Shown: piece by piece, positions 1 to 6,760 of the stretch
How positions within the stretch are numbered: the stretch's first letter is position 1
Layout: the number at the start of each line of letters is the position of its first letter
From: Firmicutes bacterium CAG:170
Lineage (GTDB): Bacteria; Bacillota; Clostridia; Oscillospirales; Oscillospiraceae
DNA: 9,151 nucleotides
Direction of reading: 5' to 3'
NCBI GenBank assembly: GCA_000436735.1
Contig: FR887183.1
Coordinates: 8,592-17,742 of the forward strand
Notes under the pieces: generated by a model
What the model was told of the DNA's origin: nothing
Database searches by the model: none
The model's input: only the letters and a program-made list of their open reading frames with translations
Program-made: the position numbers and the translations under genes

Positions 1-1
1 T

Positions 2-742
2 TACGATCCGGTCGCCGTGATAGTGGCCGATGAACCACCCGGCAATGTCAAAGCCGTACTGCTTCCGGCACTGGTCGAGCGCGTAAAAGACCTGATTGCC
101 ATTGGTGATCGTATTTTTTGCAAGCGCGGTTTCTTCGTCGAATAACAATGCGGAAAACGGCGCGTCGTGGGAAAACAGCATTACAGTCCAGTCCGACGGC
201 AAAGCCAGCGCCTCGTTTTGCAGCCACTGAATCTGATCTTCCTCGTATCCGAAGATCATGACCGGCCCGCCGCCGCGGTGCTCGTAATAATAGGAGCACA
301 GGAACACGAGCCGAACCTTTTCCTTCGCAATGTCTACATAATAATAGGGCTTCTGCGCCGGGCGGCGGACGTCCTGCTCCGCGTCCAGAAAGCCGATGGA
401 CTCCGGCCAGAGCCGCTCGGAGTACGGCCCGCTGCACGCGTCGTGATTGCCCTGCACCGGGAAGAAGCGCCCGCTCGAAACTGCGGGCCGGAACAGCGCG
501 AGCTGCTGCCGCAGCAGAAGCTTTGCGTACCGCCTGCCGATCTCGCCGGCGAGGAAGTCCCCCAGATGGACGCAGCAGTCAAAATGCACCGCCTGATCGA
601 CGGCGGCAATATTCTCGGCCGTCTCCGGGGCGGAGTTGTCCAGATGGGAATCCGCGACCAGCGCGATGGTCAGATCGCCATCGCAGGACAGCACGTCCCG
701 AATCGTCTTTTCTGCTTCCTGTTCATAGCATTTCTTTATCAT
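2..742 (-). CDS. Calcineurin-like metallophosphoesterase (C-terminus cut by window edge)
   Basis: A probable cytoplasmic metal-dependent phosphoesterase; the substrate cannot be told. All five metal and active-site blocks of the calcineurin-like fold are visible in order: D31-S-H33, G61-D62, G98-N-H-D101, S-H192-D, and G239-H-Y-H242. The reading frame stays open for 247 codons and leaves the window just after the GHYH block, so only a short C-terminal part is missing. The start is the ATG at 742, preceded by GAGGA with 9 nt spacing. There is no signal peptide or membrane segment. A promoter candidate lies about 80 bases upstream, divergent from the tetR promoter. The motif set makes the fold secure. 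A phosphodiesterase, a protein phosphatase or a nucleotidase would all fit. Confidence 0.88.
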   Translation of the reverse strand, partial: MIKKCYEQEAEKTIRDVLSCDGDLTIALVADSHLDNSAPETAENIAAVDQAVHFDCCVHLGDFLAGEIGRRYAKLLLRQQLALFRPAVSSGRFFPVQGNHDACSGPYSERLWPESIGFLDAEQDVRRPAQKPYYYVDIAKEKVRLVFLCSYYYEHRGGGPVMIFGYEEDQIQWLQNEALALPSDWTVMLFSHDAPFSALLFDEETALAKNTITNGNQVFYALDQCRKQYGFDIAGWFIGHYHGDRIV

Positions 743-818
743 ATTTCAAATTCCTCAGCGCTTTCTGAGCATTTCTGACGGACTTATATGCAGCTCATTT
801 ATTTGGCTTGATAATCAG

Positions 819-847
819 AAAATAACATATGCCCATCAGGCTGTCAA
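819..847 (-). promoter_or_regulatory. Promoter candidate for the metallophosphoesterase gene
   Basis: On the minus strand TTGACA (847-842) is followed, after 17 bases, by TATTTT (824-819). The -35 is a perfect sigma-A consensus and the -10 matches 4 of 6. It points to the gene starting at 742 and leaves a leader of roughly 65-70 bases. Confidence 0.5.
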
Positions 848-956
848 ACCGATAGAATGCCAAAAAAGAGGCCGTTTGCGCCATGGCGATTCTGTATTTG
901 GGGGAAGCTGCCGTTTTTTCATAACGCCGGTAACGTGCAGGCCAAGCAAATCGAGA

Positions 957-985
957 TTGACAACGGTGCTCTCTGATAGTATAAT
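957..985 (+). promoter_or_regulatory. Perfect-consensus sigma-A promoter of tetR
   Basis: TTGACA at 957-962 and TATAAT at 980-985 are separated by exactly 17 bases, the ideal vegetative promoter. Transcription should start near 992, inside the palindromic block that follows, about 55 bases upstream of the tetR ATG. A promoter this strong in front of a regulator gene fits repression by the regulator itself. Confidence 0.8.
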
Positions 986-989
986 ATCT

Positions 990-1013
990 GATATATATAT
1001 CTCGATATGCATC
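990..1013 (+). promoter_or_regulatory. Possible TetR operator
   Basis: GATATATATATC (990-1001) is a perfect 12-base palindrome lying at the expected transcription start. A related block, GATATGCATC, follows at 1004-1013 and contains the palindrome ATGCAT. The position just downstream of a consensus -10 suits an autorepressor site. AT-rich palindromes also arise by chance, so the call is tentative. Confidence 0.35.
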
Positions 1014-1047
1014 AAGCATTTTATTTCATGCTGAAAGGGTACAGGCA

Positions 1048-1686
1048 ATGGCTCCGAAGAACAAATTTACGAAAGAAGAAATGGTCGAGGCAGCGGTGCG
1101 CGTCGTGCGGGCAAAGGGCATCGACGGTTTGACTGCAAAAACGCTGGCAGACGAGCTAGGCACCTCCACGCAGCCGATCTTCACCGCCTTTGGCTCGATG
1201 GATACCGTCAGGCAGGAGGTCTATGCCGCTGCCGTGCGCGTGTACGATGCGTACACGGACGCGGGTCTGCATGAAAAGATTCCTTTCTTTGGCGTCGGGA
1301 TGCAGTATATCCGGTTTGCGCGGGAAGAGCCGGAGCTTTACCGCTTCCTGTTCTTAACGCGGACACAGGACCCGAAATGCAGCGCCACAAAGTCCATGCT
1401 GCATTTGCAGGAGCTTGTCCAGCCAACGCTGATGAGCATTTACAACATCTCCGCCGAAGAAGCGGACGTCTATTTCCGGGATCTGTGGTTCGTGGTGCAT
1501 AGCCTGTCCACGCTGATCGTGGTCGGCGACTGCCCCTACTCCGACCGGGAGATCGGGGAGATCCTGACGGGCTTCAGCGTCAGCATCTGCAAGTCCATCA
1601 AGGAAATTCCCGGCTTTGCGGAAGGCAGCTTTGACCGTGACGCCGCGTTTCGTTCTCTGATCTCCAGGCAAAACGGAGGGATCTGA
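1048..1686 (+). CDS. TetR/AcrR family transcriptional regulator
   Basis: A 212-residue protein of normal TetR length, expected to be a dimeric ligand-responsive repressor. The N-terminal DNA-binding domain spans about residues 8-60. The helix-turn-helix lies near residues 29-48, with the typical T-A-K-T-L-A-D-E-L-G-T-S-T-Q-P-I-F run. The C-terminal part is helical and contains a 'YIRFAREEPELYRFLF' segment common in this superfamily, where the ligand pocket and dimer face lie. The start ATG at 1048 has AAAGGG (1034-1039) with 8 nt spacing. The stop TGA at 1684-1686 nearly touches the GTG at 1688 of a decayed cysteine-rich KTR gene, so the two were probably cotranscribed. The perfect promoter and palindrome upstream suggest autoregulation. 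The ligand is unknown. Confidence 0.9.
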   Translation: MAPKNKFTKEEMVEAAVRVVRAKGIDGLTAKTLADELGTSTQPIFTAFGSMDTVRQEVYAAAVRVYDAYTDAGLHEKIPFFGVGMQYIRFAREEPELYRFLFLTRTQDPKCSATKSMLHLQELVQPTLMSIYNISAEEADVYFRDLWFVVHSLSTLIVVGDCPYSDREIGEILTGFSVSICKSIKEIPGFAEGSFDRDAAFRSLISRQNGGI

Positions 1687-1687
1687 T

Positions 1688-1875
1688 GTGGCAGAAATAG
1701 AAAACATCAAAACAGACTGGCTATGCTGCCCCAAATGCGGCGGCAAAACACGCACACAGCTGCGGCCGCACACGGGCTGGAGGACTTTCTCCTCTTCTGC
1801 CCGAAATGGAAATATGCCTGCGTGATTCGTTTCAAGAACGGTAAAACAGAAGAAATCAAAATGCCAGACGCTTAG
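1688..1875 (+). pseudogene. Cysteine-rich KTR-family small protein, frameshifted
   Basis: A GTG at 1688 opens a frame reading V-A-E-I-E-N-I-K-T-D-W-L-C-C-P-K-C-G-G-K-T-R. This has the W-x-C-C-P-x-C-G-x-K-T-R start of the cysteine-rich KTR family (Pfam Cys_rich_KTR), small putative zinc-ribbon proteins of about 60 residues. Near 1775-1776 one base appears to be missing, where G-G stands for an expected three-base valine-type codon. From 1777 a second frame continues the family pattern L-E-D-F-L-L-F-C-P-K and ends M-P-D-A with TAG at 1873-1875. In that half the second cysteine of the C-P-K-C pair is TGG (Trp) instead of TGC, so the second metal-binding pair is also lost. The nominal product without repair would stop near 1727-1846 in the wrong frame. 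A sequencing error could explain the shift but not the Trp. The function of the family is not known; it often follows a TetR gene. Confidence 0.75.
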
Positions 1876-1913
1876 ACGCAGTGCGTTCCGATCAAATCGG
1901 GTCGTACTGCGTC
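1875..1913 (+). terminator. Strong hairpin after the KTR pseudogene (terminator-like)
   Basis: GACGCAGT (1875-1882) pairs perfectly with ACTGCGTC (1906-1913). The stem continues inward with one T/T mismatch and wobbles to CCGAT/ATCGG around a CAA loop, giving about 18 pairs. Only CCTTTACC follows, a poor U tract, so termination may be partial. A hairpin with the same outer sequence recurs at 8978-9017. Confidence 0.55.
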
Positions 1914-1952
1914 CTTTACCTCCAAATTCGATCAAGAAAGGAAACATTTGAT

Positions 1953-2501
1953 ATGAAACAAACAACCTTTGAGATCGTCCGCGCGCAGGCGCAGGACGCC
2001 GCCGCACTGCTGGAATATCTGAAAATCATTGGCGGAGAAACGGATAATCTCAGCTTCGGCCCCGAGGGCGTACCGCTGACTGTGGAAGCTGAGCAGTCCT
2101 ATCTTGCCATGCAGGCGCAGTCGCACGACCATATCCAGCTGCTTGCCAAGGTAAACGGCGAGATCATCGGCACCGCCAGCCTCAATCGCAAGCCGAATCG
2201 TATGAATCACCGCGCAGAATTCGGCATCAGCCTGAAAAAAGCATGGTGGGGCTGCGGCGCGGCCTCCGCTCTGGCAGAGGGCGTGCTTGCCTTCGCAAGA
2301 GAGACCGGGGTGCAGCAGGTCAACCTTGAGGTGCGCAGCGACAACAAGCGCGCGATTGCGCTGTATGAACGGCTCGGCTTTCGAAAGCTGTGTACGTTCC
2401 CTGATTTCTTCAATATCAACGGAGAGCTGATCGATTTTGACTTTATGATTCTTTCCCTCAGCCCTGCCGCGCAAAGCGCTGTTGAAAACGAAGCCCCCTG
2501 A
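1953..2501 (+). CDS. GNAT family N-acetyltransferase
   Basis: A 182-residue single-domain acetyltransferase that should transfer an acetyl group from acetyl-CoA to an amine; the substrate is unknown. The core is clear. The strand 'EFGISLKKAWW' leads into the acetyl-CoA loop W99-G-C-G-A-A (the Q/R-x-x-G-x-G/A motif, residues 98-104). After it come the helix A-L-A-E-G-V-L-A-F-A and then 'LEVRSDNKRAIALYERLGF' at residues 125-143, with the usual Asn and Tyr. The length and layout resemble the RimJ/RimL-type branch. The chosen start is ATG 1953, with AAAGGA at 1937-1942 and 10 nt spacing. The open frame extends upstream to 1881, but that part overlaps the hairpin and has no ribosome site. The last ~12 residues, rich in Ala and Glu, look dispensable. 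The DUF3795 gene starts 24 bases downstream, so the two are likely cotranscribed. Confidence 0.88.
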   Translation: MKQTTFEIVRAQAQDAAALLEYLKIIGGETDNLSFGPEGVPLTVEAEQSYLAMQAQSHDHIQLLAKVNGEIIGTASLNRKPNRMNHRAEFGISLKKAWWGCGAASALAEGVLAFARETGVQQVNLEVRSDNKRAIALYERLGFRKLCTFPDFFNINGELIDFDFMILSLSPAAQSAVENEAP

Positions 2502-2525
2502 GATTTGTACAGAGGAGAAAGCCGT

Positions 2526-2930
2526 ATGAATCCGCTGATTGCCTGCTGCGGACTGGACTGTGAAGCCTGCGACGCCAGGATCGCAACGATCACAAACGAC
2601 AACGCTCTGCGTGAGAAAACCGCCGCGCTCTGGTCAAAGCTCAACGGCGTGACGATCACGCCGGACATGATGAAGTGCACCGGCTGCCGCGCAGAGGGCG
2701 CAAAAACGCCCTTCTGCGACAGCCTCTGCCCTATCCATAACTGCGTCCGGGAGAAACGCTTGGAGACCTGCGCCGACTGTGCACAGATGGACGGCTGCCC
2801 GACGCTGGAGCGCATTACTGCAAATACCCCGTCCGCTCTGGAAAATCTGAAGCGGCTCCGTTCGTCAGAGCAGGCCGGAGACGAAGCGGCGGAAGCTGCG
2901 GCAGGCATGACGCTGCTCGGGATTCTATAA
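2526..2930 (+). CDS. DUF3795 family cysteine-rich protein
   Basis: A 134-residue cytoplasmic protein with 12 cysteines in family-typical clusters: I-A-C-C-G-L-D-C-E-A-C at residues 5-15, C51-T-G-C54, C64-x3-L-C68-x4-C73, C82-A-D-C85 and C91-P. The CGLDC start is the hallmark of DUF3795. Members are common in anaerobes and are presumed to bind metal, but no activity is established. The start ATG 2526 has AGAGGAG at 2511-2517 with 8 nt spacing; the seven extra upstream codons in the same frame lack such a site. The C-terminal 25 residues are Ala/Glu-rich and probably a loose tail. It sits 24 bases after a GNAT gene and 19 bases before the broken FMN reductase gene, consistent with one transcript. 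Confidence 0.85.
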   Translation: MNPLIACCGLDCEACDARIATITNDNALREKTAALWSKLNGVTITPDMMKCTGCRAEGAKTPFCDSLCPIHNCVREKRLETCADCAQMDGCPTLERITANTPSALENLKRLRSSEQAGDEAAEAAAGMTLLGIL

Positions 2931-2949
2931 TTGGTCAAAGGACTTACAG

Positions 2950-3407
2950 ATGAAAATTCTTTTATTGAACGGAAGCCCGAAAAAAAGAAAAGCGATACCA
3001 TGCACATTACCCGCGCGTTTCTGGACGGCATGAAGGAAACTGCCGCGCAGGAAATCCATCCGATCAATGTGACGGATAGACATATCGAGTTCTGCCGCGG
3101 CTGCTTTGCCTGCAAATATAACGGCGGGCACTGCGTCTTGGAAGGGTCTAATGTCCTCTCGCAGGAACAGTTTGAGCAGGACGGCGGCACAGGCGAGGTT
3201 GCAAGCTGGTGCAATACCGTGACCGTGCGCAACGTCCATCCCAACACCACGGTCGCCTTCCGCGTGAATAACCTCTCCGGCAGCGTCTCCGACCTGACGC
3301 TCTACGCCTACGGCGCAGACGGCAAGCTTCAGCTGGTTTCCGCAGAGCTGTGGAAGATCACGGACGCCTCCCCGGCCGTTATCTGCATTCCCCGCACGGC
3401 GTCTTGA
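2950..3407 (+). pseudogene. NADPH-dependent FMN reductase (flavodoxin fold), frameshifted and fused to an unrelated tail
   Basis: ATG 2950 follows AAAGGA (2937-2942) and reads M-K-I-L-L-L-N-G-S-P-K-K, the FMN phosphate-binding start of the NAD(P)H-dependent oxidoreductase/flavodoxin-like family. In the A-rich stretch at about 2980-2994 the frame is lost. The family pattern S-D-T-M-H-I-T-R-A-F-L-D-G-M resumes in the -1 frame and runs through 'IEFCRGCFACKYNGGHCVLE', the typical cysteine block. One missing A in the A tract explains the shift; without repair the ATG frame stops near 3033. At about 3141-3150 the similarity ends. A normal member would continue for roughly 100 residues with D-D-M and more helices. 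Instead a different, strand-rich sequence follows to TGA 3407. The enzyme is therefore broken twice. A start upstream at 2931 keeps the second frame open but lacks the NGSP loop in frame. Confidence 0.7.
3144..3407 (+). other. Unidentified beta-rich C-terminal fragment fused in frame to the FMN reductase remnant
   Basis: About 87 codons in frame with the preceding flavodoxin fragment, starting G-S-N-V-L-S-Q-E-Q-F. The sequence alternates polar and hydrophobic residues (T-V-T-V-R-N-V, T-T-V-A-F-R-V-N-N-L-S-G, L-T-L-Y-A-Y-G-A-D-G-K-L), which suggests an immunoglobulin-like or other beta domain of an exported protein. I do not recognise the family. Its last nine codons (to 3407) overlap, on the opposite strand, the 3' end of the ABC gene ending at 3379. 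It looks like the 3' end of another gene joined by deletion or recombination. Confidence 0.45.
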
Positions 3408-5034
3408 TCTCGATGGTCCTGCCGCCGAGGCTTTCATAAATGCGGTGCGAAACGGAGAGCACCGTCCGGCCCTCGGACGTGCGGCACAGCGCCTCCAGCA
3501 CGCGGGCCTCGGTCTCGGCATCCAGATTGGCGGTGATCTCGTCCAGAAGAAGCACAGCAGGGTCCGCCGCAGCAGCGCGCGCAATGGACAAAAGCTGCCA
3601 TTCGCCCTGTGAGAACATACCTTCCGTGCATACGGTATCATAGCCCTCCGGCAGCGACTGCACGGCCGCGTCGATCCCGGCCAGCCGCGCCGCGTTCTTC
3701 GCCATTTCCTCCGTGATCTGCGGGTCGCCCAGCGTGATCTGATCCAGCACCGTCCCCGGTACGCGGGAAAAATGCTGCTCCACGCAGCCGATGCAGCGCC
3801 GGCGCTCCCGGTCTGAGATCGCCGAGACATCCACGCCGCCGATGGTGACCGTTCCGGCCTCCGGCTGATAAAGCCCCAGCAGGAGCTTAAACACCGTGCT
3901 CTTCCCGGCCCCGGTGCGGCCAATCAGCGTGACCTGCTCTCCCTGACGGACGCTCATGGAAAAGTCCCGCAGGACAGGCTTTTCGCCGTAACCAAACGTC
4001 ACATGGGACAGCGCCACGTCACCCCGCGCCTCCTTCTCCCTCGCTCCGGGAAGGATGCGCTCCGGCTGGCCGAGAAATGCGTCGATGCGCTTGACGCCCG
4101 CCATGGCCGACTGAATGGTCTGTATCTCCATGCCGAGGCTTTCGATGGGCGCGAAAATGCGCGATATGTAGTCGATGACGGCGACCGAGGTGCCGACCGA
4201 CATGCCGAACAGGGTCAGAATTTTCGTATTGCCGGATGCGGAGAGCAGCATGACGACGCCGACCACCACGGCGTTCAGCAGCAAAACGACCGGGGAATAG
4301 ATGGCGTCATAGAAATTGGTGCGCTCCATGGCCGTGTAGCCGTCCGCAATGCGGCGGTCGTAGCGGCGCTCCATGTAGCTTTCCAGTCCAAGCATATGAA
4401 TGGTGCGGATATTGTGCAGCGTCTCCGGCACCTGACCGGACACTGCGGCGACGGCGCGGCGGTTATCCAGCTGCGCGGCCAGCATCCGCTTCTGCACATG
4501 GCGGGTAAACACGGCGAACAGCGGCAGCACCAGCAGCAATACCAGTGCAAGGCCGGTGTTTTTCACCGCAATGACCGTCATGATCGAGAGGATGCGGCAG
4601 GCGTCCGCCACCATGCTGATAATGCCGGAGGTAAACAGCGCCTCCACGGTATCCACATCGCCGGAAAAGCGCGCGGCCACCTCGCCGGGGTTCTGACCTG
4701 CCAGTGTGCCTGCGGGCAGCATCGTAAGCTTCCGCGACATTTCCGAGCGCAGCGCGTGGGTCATTTTCTGGCCAAACAGAACCAGCAGGCTTTCCTGCGC
4801 GGAGGAAAGGAGGCCCTCCAGCGCGAGGCTTCCGAAATAGCCAAGCACTGCAAGGGATGTCAGCGGGACGCCTGCGTTCAGACTGTCGATCAGGCGGGCC
4901 AGCAGCAGCGGCGGGATCAGCGTCGCCGCAACTGACGCCGCCACGCACAGGATCGTACCGAGCGTCAGCAGATGGTGCGCAGCCGCCGCCATCCGAAGCG
5001 CGGCGAATACGCCGCTTTTATACCGATCCTTCAT
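3379..5034 (-). CDS. ABC exporter half-transporter, subunit with the catalytic glutamate and a degenerate signature
   Basis: A 551-residue fusion of an exporter membrane domain (about residues 15-310) with a nucleotide-binding domain (about 338-545). ATP-site motifs are A-loop Y349, Walker A G372-R-T-G-A-G-K-S379, Q-loop Q420, Walker B L-L-L-D498-E499 with the catalytic Glu, and switch His530. The signature is F474-S-Q-G-E instead of LSGGQ. Five or six hydrophobic membrane stretches can be seen (for example 22-45, 62-80, 140-176, 247-265, 275-290). The start is ATG 5034 with AGGAGG (5043-5048) at 8 nt; nine upstream codons in frame have no such site. It overlaps the end of the partner gene by 17 bases, implying coupled translation. 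With its partner it should form a heterodimeric exporter; the substrate (drug, peptide or lipid) is unknown. Confidence 0.9.
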   Translation of the reverse strand: MKDRYKSGVFAALRMAAAAHHLLTLGTILCVAASVAATLIPPLLLARLIDSLNAGVPLTSLAVLGYFGSLALEGLLSSAQESLLVLFGQKMTHALRSEMSRKLTMLPAGTLAGQNPGEVAARFSGDVDTVEALFTSGIISMVADACRILSIMTVIAVKNTGLALVLLLVLPLFAVFTRHVQKRMLAAQLDNRRAVAAVSGQVPETLHNIRTIHMLGLESYMERRYDRRIADGYTAMERTNFYDAIYSPVVLLLNAVVVGVVMLLSASGNTKILTLFGMSVGTSVAVIDYISRIFAPIESLGMEIQTIQSAMAGVKRIDAFLGQPERILPGAREKEARGDVALSHVTFGYGEKPVLRDFSMSVRQGEQVTLIGRTGAGKSTVFKLLLGLYQPEAGTVTIGGVDVSAISDRERRRCIGCVEQHFSRVPGTVLDQITLGDPQITEEMAKNAARLAGIDAAVQSLPEGYDTVCTEGMFSQGEWQLLSIARAAAADPAVLLLDEITANLDAETEARVLEALCRTSEGRTVLSVSHRIYESLGGRTIEIKTPCGECR

Positions 5035-6760
5035 GCCGCTGCCCTCCTGTCTGGCTCTCATAAAGCTGGCGATACGCCGGGACGGACGCCATCAGCTCTG
5101 CGTGCGTGCCAACGGCCGTTTTGCCGTCCTCCATAAAGATCACCTGCCGCAGCTGCGGGAAGTGATACAGGCGGTGCGAGATCAGGAATACGACCTTATC
5201 CCGCGCGTAAGCCTGCAGATTTGCAAAGACGGTATCCTCGGTATTGCGATCCAGTGCAGAGAAGGGATCGTCGAGGATCAGGAGCGGCCTTGGATGCGCA
5301 AGCGTTCTTGCCAGCGCCAGCCGCTGCGCCTGGCCGCCGGAAAGGCGCGTGCCGGCGCTGCCGATCACGGTATCCGGCCCGTTTTCCATGCCGAGCACCT
5401 CGTCCTTCAGCGCGGCGGCTGCCAGATATGGCATCGCGTCCTGATTGCTGCCGCAGAGGACATTGTTCTCCACCGTGTCGGCGCTCAGCTCCGGGTCGTG
5501 GCCCAGATAGCCGATGGTCGCAGCGATCTGACGCGGCGTAAGGGCGGAAAGCTCCTTCCCGCCGAACTTGACCGAGCCGCCATAGGGCGCTTCGCAGAGG
5601 AACGCCCGCCCGAGGGTCGATTTGCCGCAGGCGACCGGCCCAGTCACGCCGATAATGTCGCCGGGCTGCACCGTCAGGCTCAGGCCCGAGAAAACCGGCT
5701 CGCTGCCATAGGCGAAGGACAGGTTTTCGATCTCCACGCCGGCCGCTGCCGGAACGGCAAGCAGCTCCAGCATCTCCGGCGATGTCATCAGCGGCTGGAT
5801 GCGCTTCCACGAGACCTCCGCCTTCTGCACGGAGTTGAACAGCTTCGCCACCTTGGACGATTTGACCGTCAGCTTGGTAAAGCAGGAAAGGAAGGTCGTG
5901 AACGCCGCGATATCCCACGCGCGCCAGCCCGTTCCCAGAACGTTTTTTGCGCCGAACCGCAAAATGAACAGCACGCCCGCGCCCGATACGGCCAGATACA
6001 GCGGCGGCAGAGCCGACTGCCAGACACTGCTGCGCACGGCGGTCTGCTCATAGGCCTTGATCGTCTGCTCATACCGCTTCTCTCGGGTGCTTTCGCAGCC
6101 GTAGGTGCGGTAGGTCACGGCATTCTGCGCGCGGTCCAGCGTGGCCGCGCTGAGTGCGCCCGCCGCCTTTTTATACGCAGCGCCCGCGCGCTGCACCGGC
6201 CTTTTCATCCATGCCGCACAGACATAGGATATCGGCGCGAAAAGCAGGCTGAGCAGCGCCAGCCGCCAGTCGTACACCAGAAGCATGACCGCGTAGCCAA
6301 GCAGCGCCACGCCGGTGTCAAAGACCTCCGTGGTAAATTTCCGCATTCCCTCCACGCAGTCGTCCACATCGGAGATGGCCTTGGTCATCAGCTCCCCGGC
6401 CCCCTCCCTTTCCAGCGACGCGCGGCTTCTCCGCACCAGATTGGCATACAGGATGCCCTTCATCCGGCGGTTGATGTTGTTGGCAAAGCGGCGGACATAG
6501 AAGCGCTTGACGAAGCGCGCCGCCTGCACCGTCAAGGTAACGAGAATATAGGCCAGCACCAGAAGGGCCATCCGCGCGGCAGTCTCGCTGCCGCCCAGAA
6601 TGTCGGCAAGACACTGGGCCAAGCGCCCCTCAAACCACGGCCCGGCAAGCAGACCGACGTTGTAGATCAGGCCGGAAAGCGTGACAACGGCCAGCGGCAG
6701 CCATTCGACGCGGAAGTAGGACGCGATCCTGTCCGGCCGAAACGTCTTATCCTTCTTCAT
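5018..6760 (-). CDS. ABC exporter half-transporter, subunit with canonical LSGGQ and a non-catalytic Walker B
   Basis: A 580-residue exporter half: membrane domain about residues 15-310 with hydrophobic segments near 22-40, 63-80, 150-180 and 250-290, then an ATPase domain from about 340. Motifs are A-loop Y351, Walker A G374-P-V-A-C-G-K-S381, signature L473-S-G-G-Q477, Walker B L-I-L-D497-D498 and switch His529. The catalytic Glu after Walker B is Asp498. The Q-loop glutamine appears to be replaced (Y-L-G-H-D-P near 418-423, where Q is usual). These changes are those expected of the half that supplies the degenerate site of a heterodimeric exporter such as the TM287/288, LmrCD or BmrCD type. 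The start ATG 6760 follows GGAGGG with 9 nt and overlaps the end of marR by 14 bases. The operon order is marR, this gene, then the partner. Confidence 0.9.
   Translation of the reverse strand: MKKDKTFRPDRIASYFRVEWLPLAVVTLSGLIYNVGLLAGPWFEGRLAQCLADILGGSETAARMALLVLAYILVTLTVQAARFVKRFYVRRFANNINRRMKGILYANLVRRSRASLEREGAGELMTKAISDVDDCVEGMRKFTTEVFDTGVALLGYAVMLLVYDWRLALLSLLFAPISYVCAAWMKRPVQRAGAAYKKAAGALSAATLDRAQNAVTYRTYGCESTREKRYEQTIKAYEQTAVRSSVWQSALPPLYLAVSGAGVLFILRFGAKNVLGTGWRAWDIAAFTTFLSCFTKLTVKSSKVAKLFNSVQKAEVSWKRIQPLMTSPEMLELLAVPAAAGVEIENLSFAYGSEPVFSGLSLTVQPGDIIGVTGPVACGKSTLGRAFLCEAPYGGSVKFGGKELSALTPRQIAATIGYLGHDPELSADTVENNVLCGSNQDAMPYLAAAALKDEVLGMENGPDTVIGSAGTRLSGGQAQRLALARTLAHPRPLLILDDPFSALDRNTEDTVFANLQAYARDKVVFLISHRLYHFPQLRQVIFMEDGKTAVGTHAELMASVPAYRQLYESQTGGQRHEGSV

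Larger units (their letters stand above)
743..1047. other. Divergent intergenic region, about 300 bases
   Basis: This AT-richer stretch separates the minus-strand phosphoesterase from tetR. It holds one promoter candidate per direction and a palindromic AT-rich block near the tetR start. Two overlapping minus-strand open frames of about 70 codons cross it. They lack a recognisable domain and run over the promoters, so I do not call them genes. No RNA gene or transposon end was recognised between 848 and 956. Confidence 0.5.

Noticed and set aside
167..778. Plus-strand open frame of 203 codons and the minus-strand frames at 48-437 and 334-609
   Set aside because: All overlap the metallophosphoesterase frame at 2-742, which holds every family motif.
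836..1048. Minus-strand frame of 70 codons (and 795-1019) as a real small gene
   Set aside because: No ribosome site, no domain, and the frame crosses both promoters.
2975..3000. Programmed -1 frameshift site in the A tract
   Set aside because: The A-AAA-AAG heptamer is not in the required phase relative to the start frame, and the gene is also broken further downstream; simple indel is more likely.
2207..3250. Minus-strand open frame of 347 codons
   Set aside because: It runs antisense through the GNAT, DUF3795 and reductase genes, all of which have motifs and ribosome sites on the plus strand.
4003..4935. Plus-strand open frame of 310 codons
   Set aside because: Antisense to the ABC subunit at 3379-5034; composition is His/Gln/Arg-rich with no domain.
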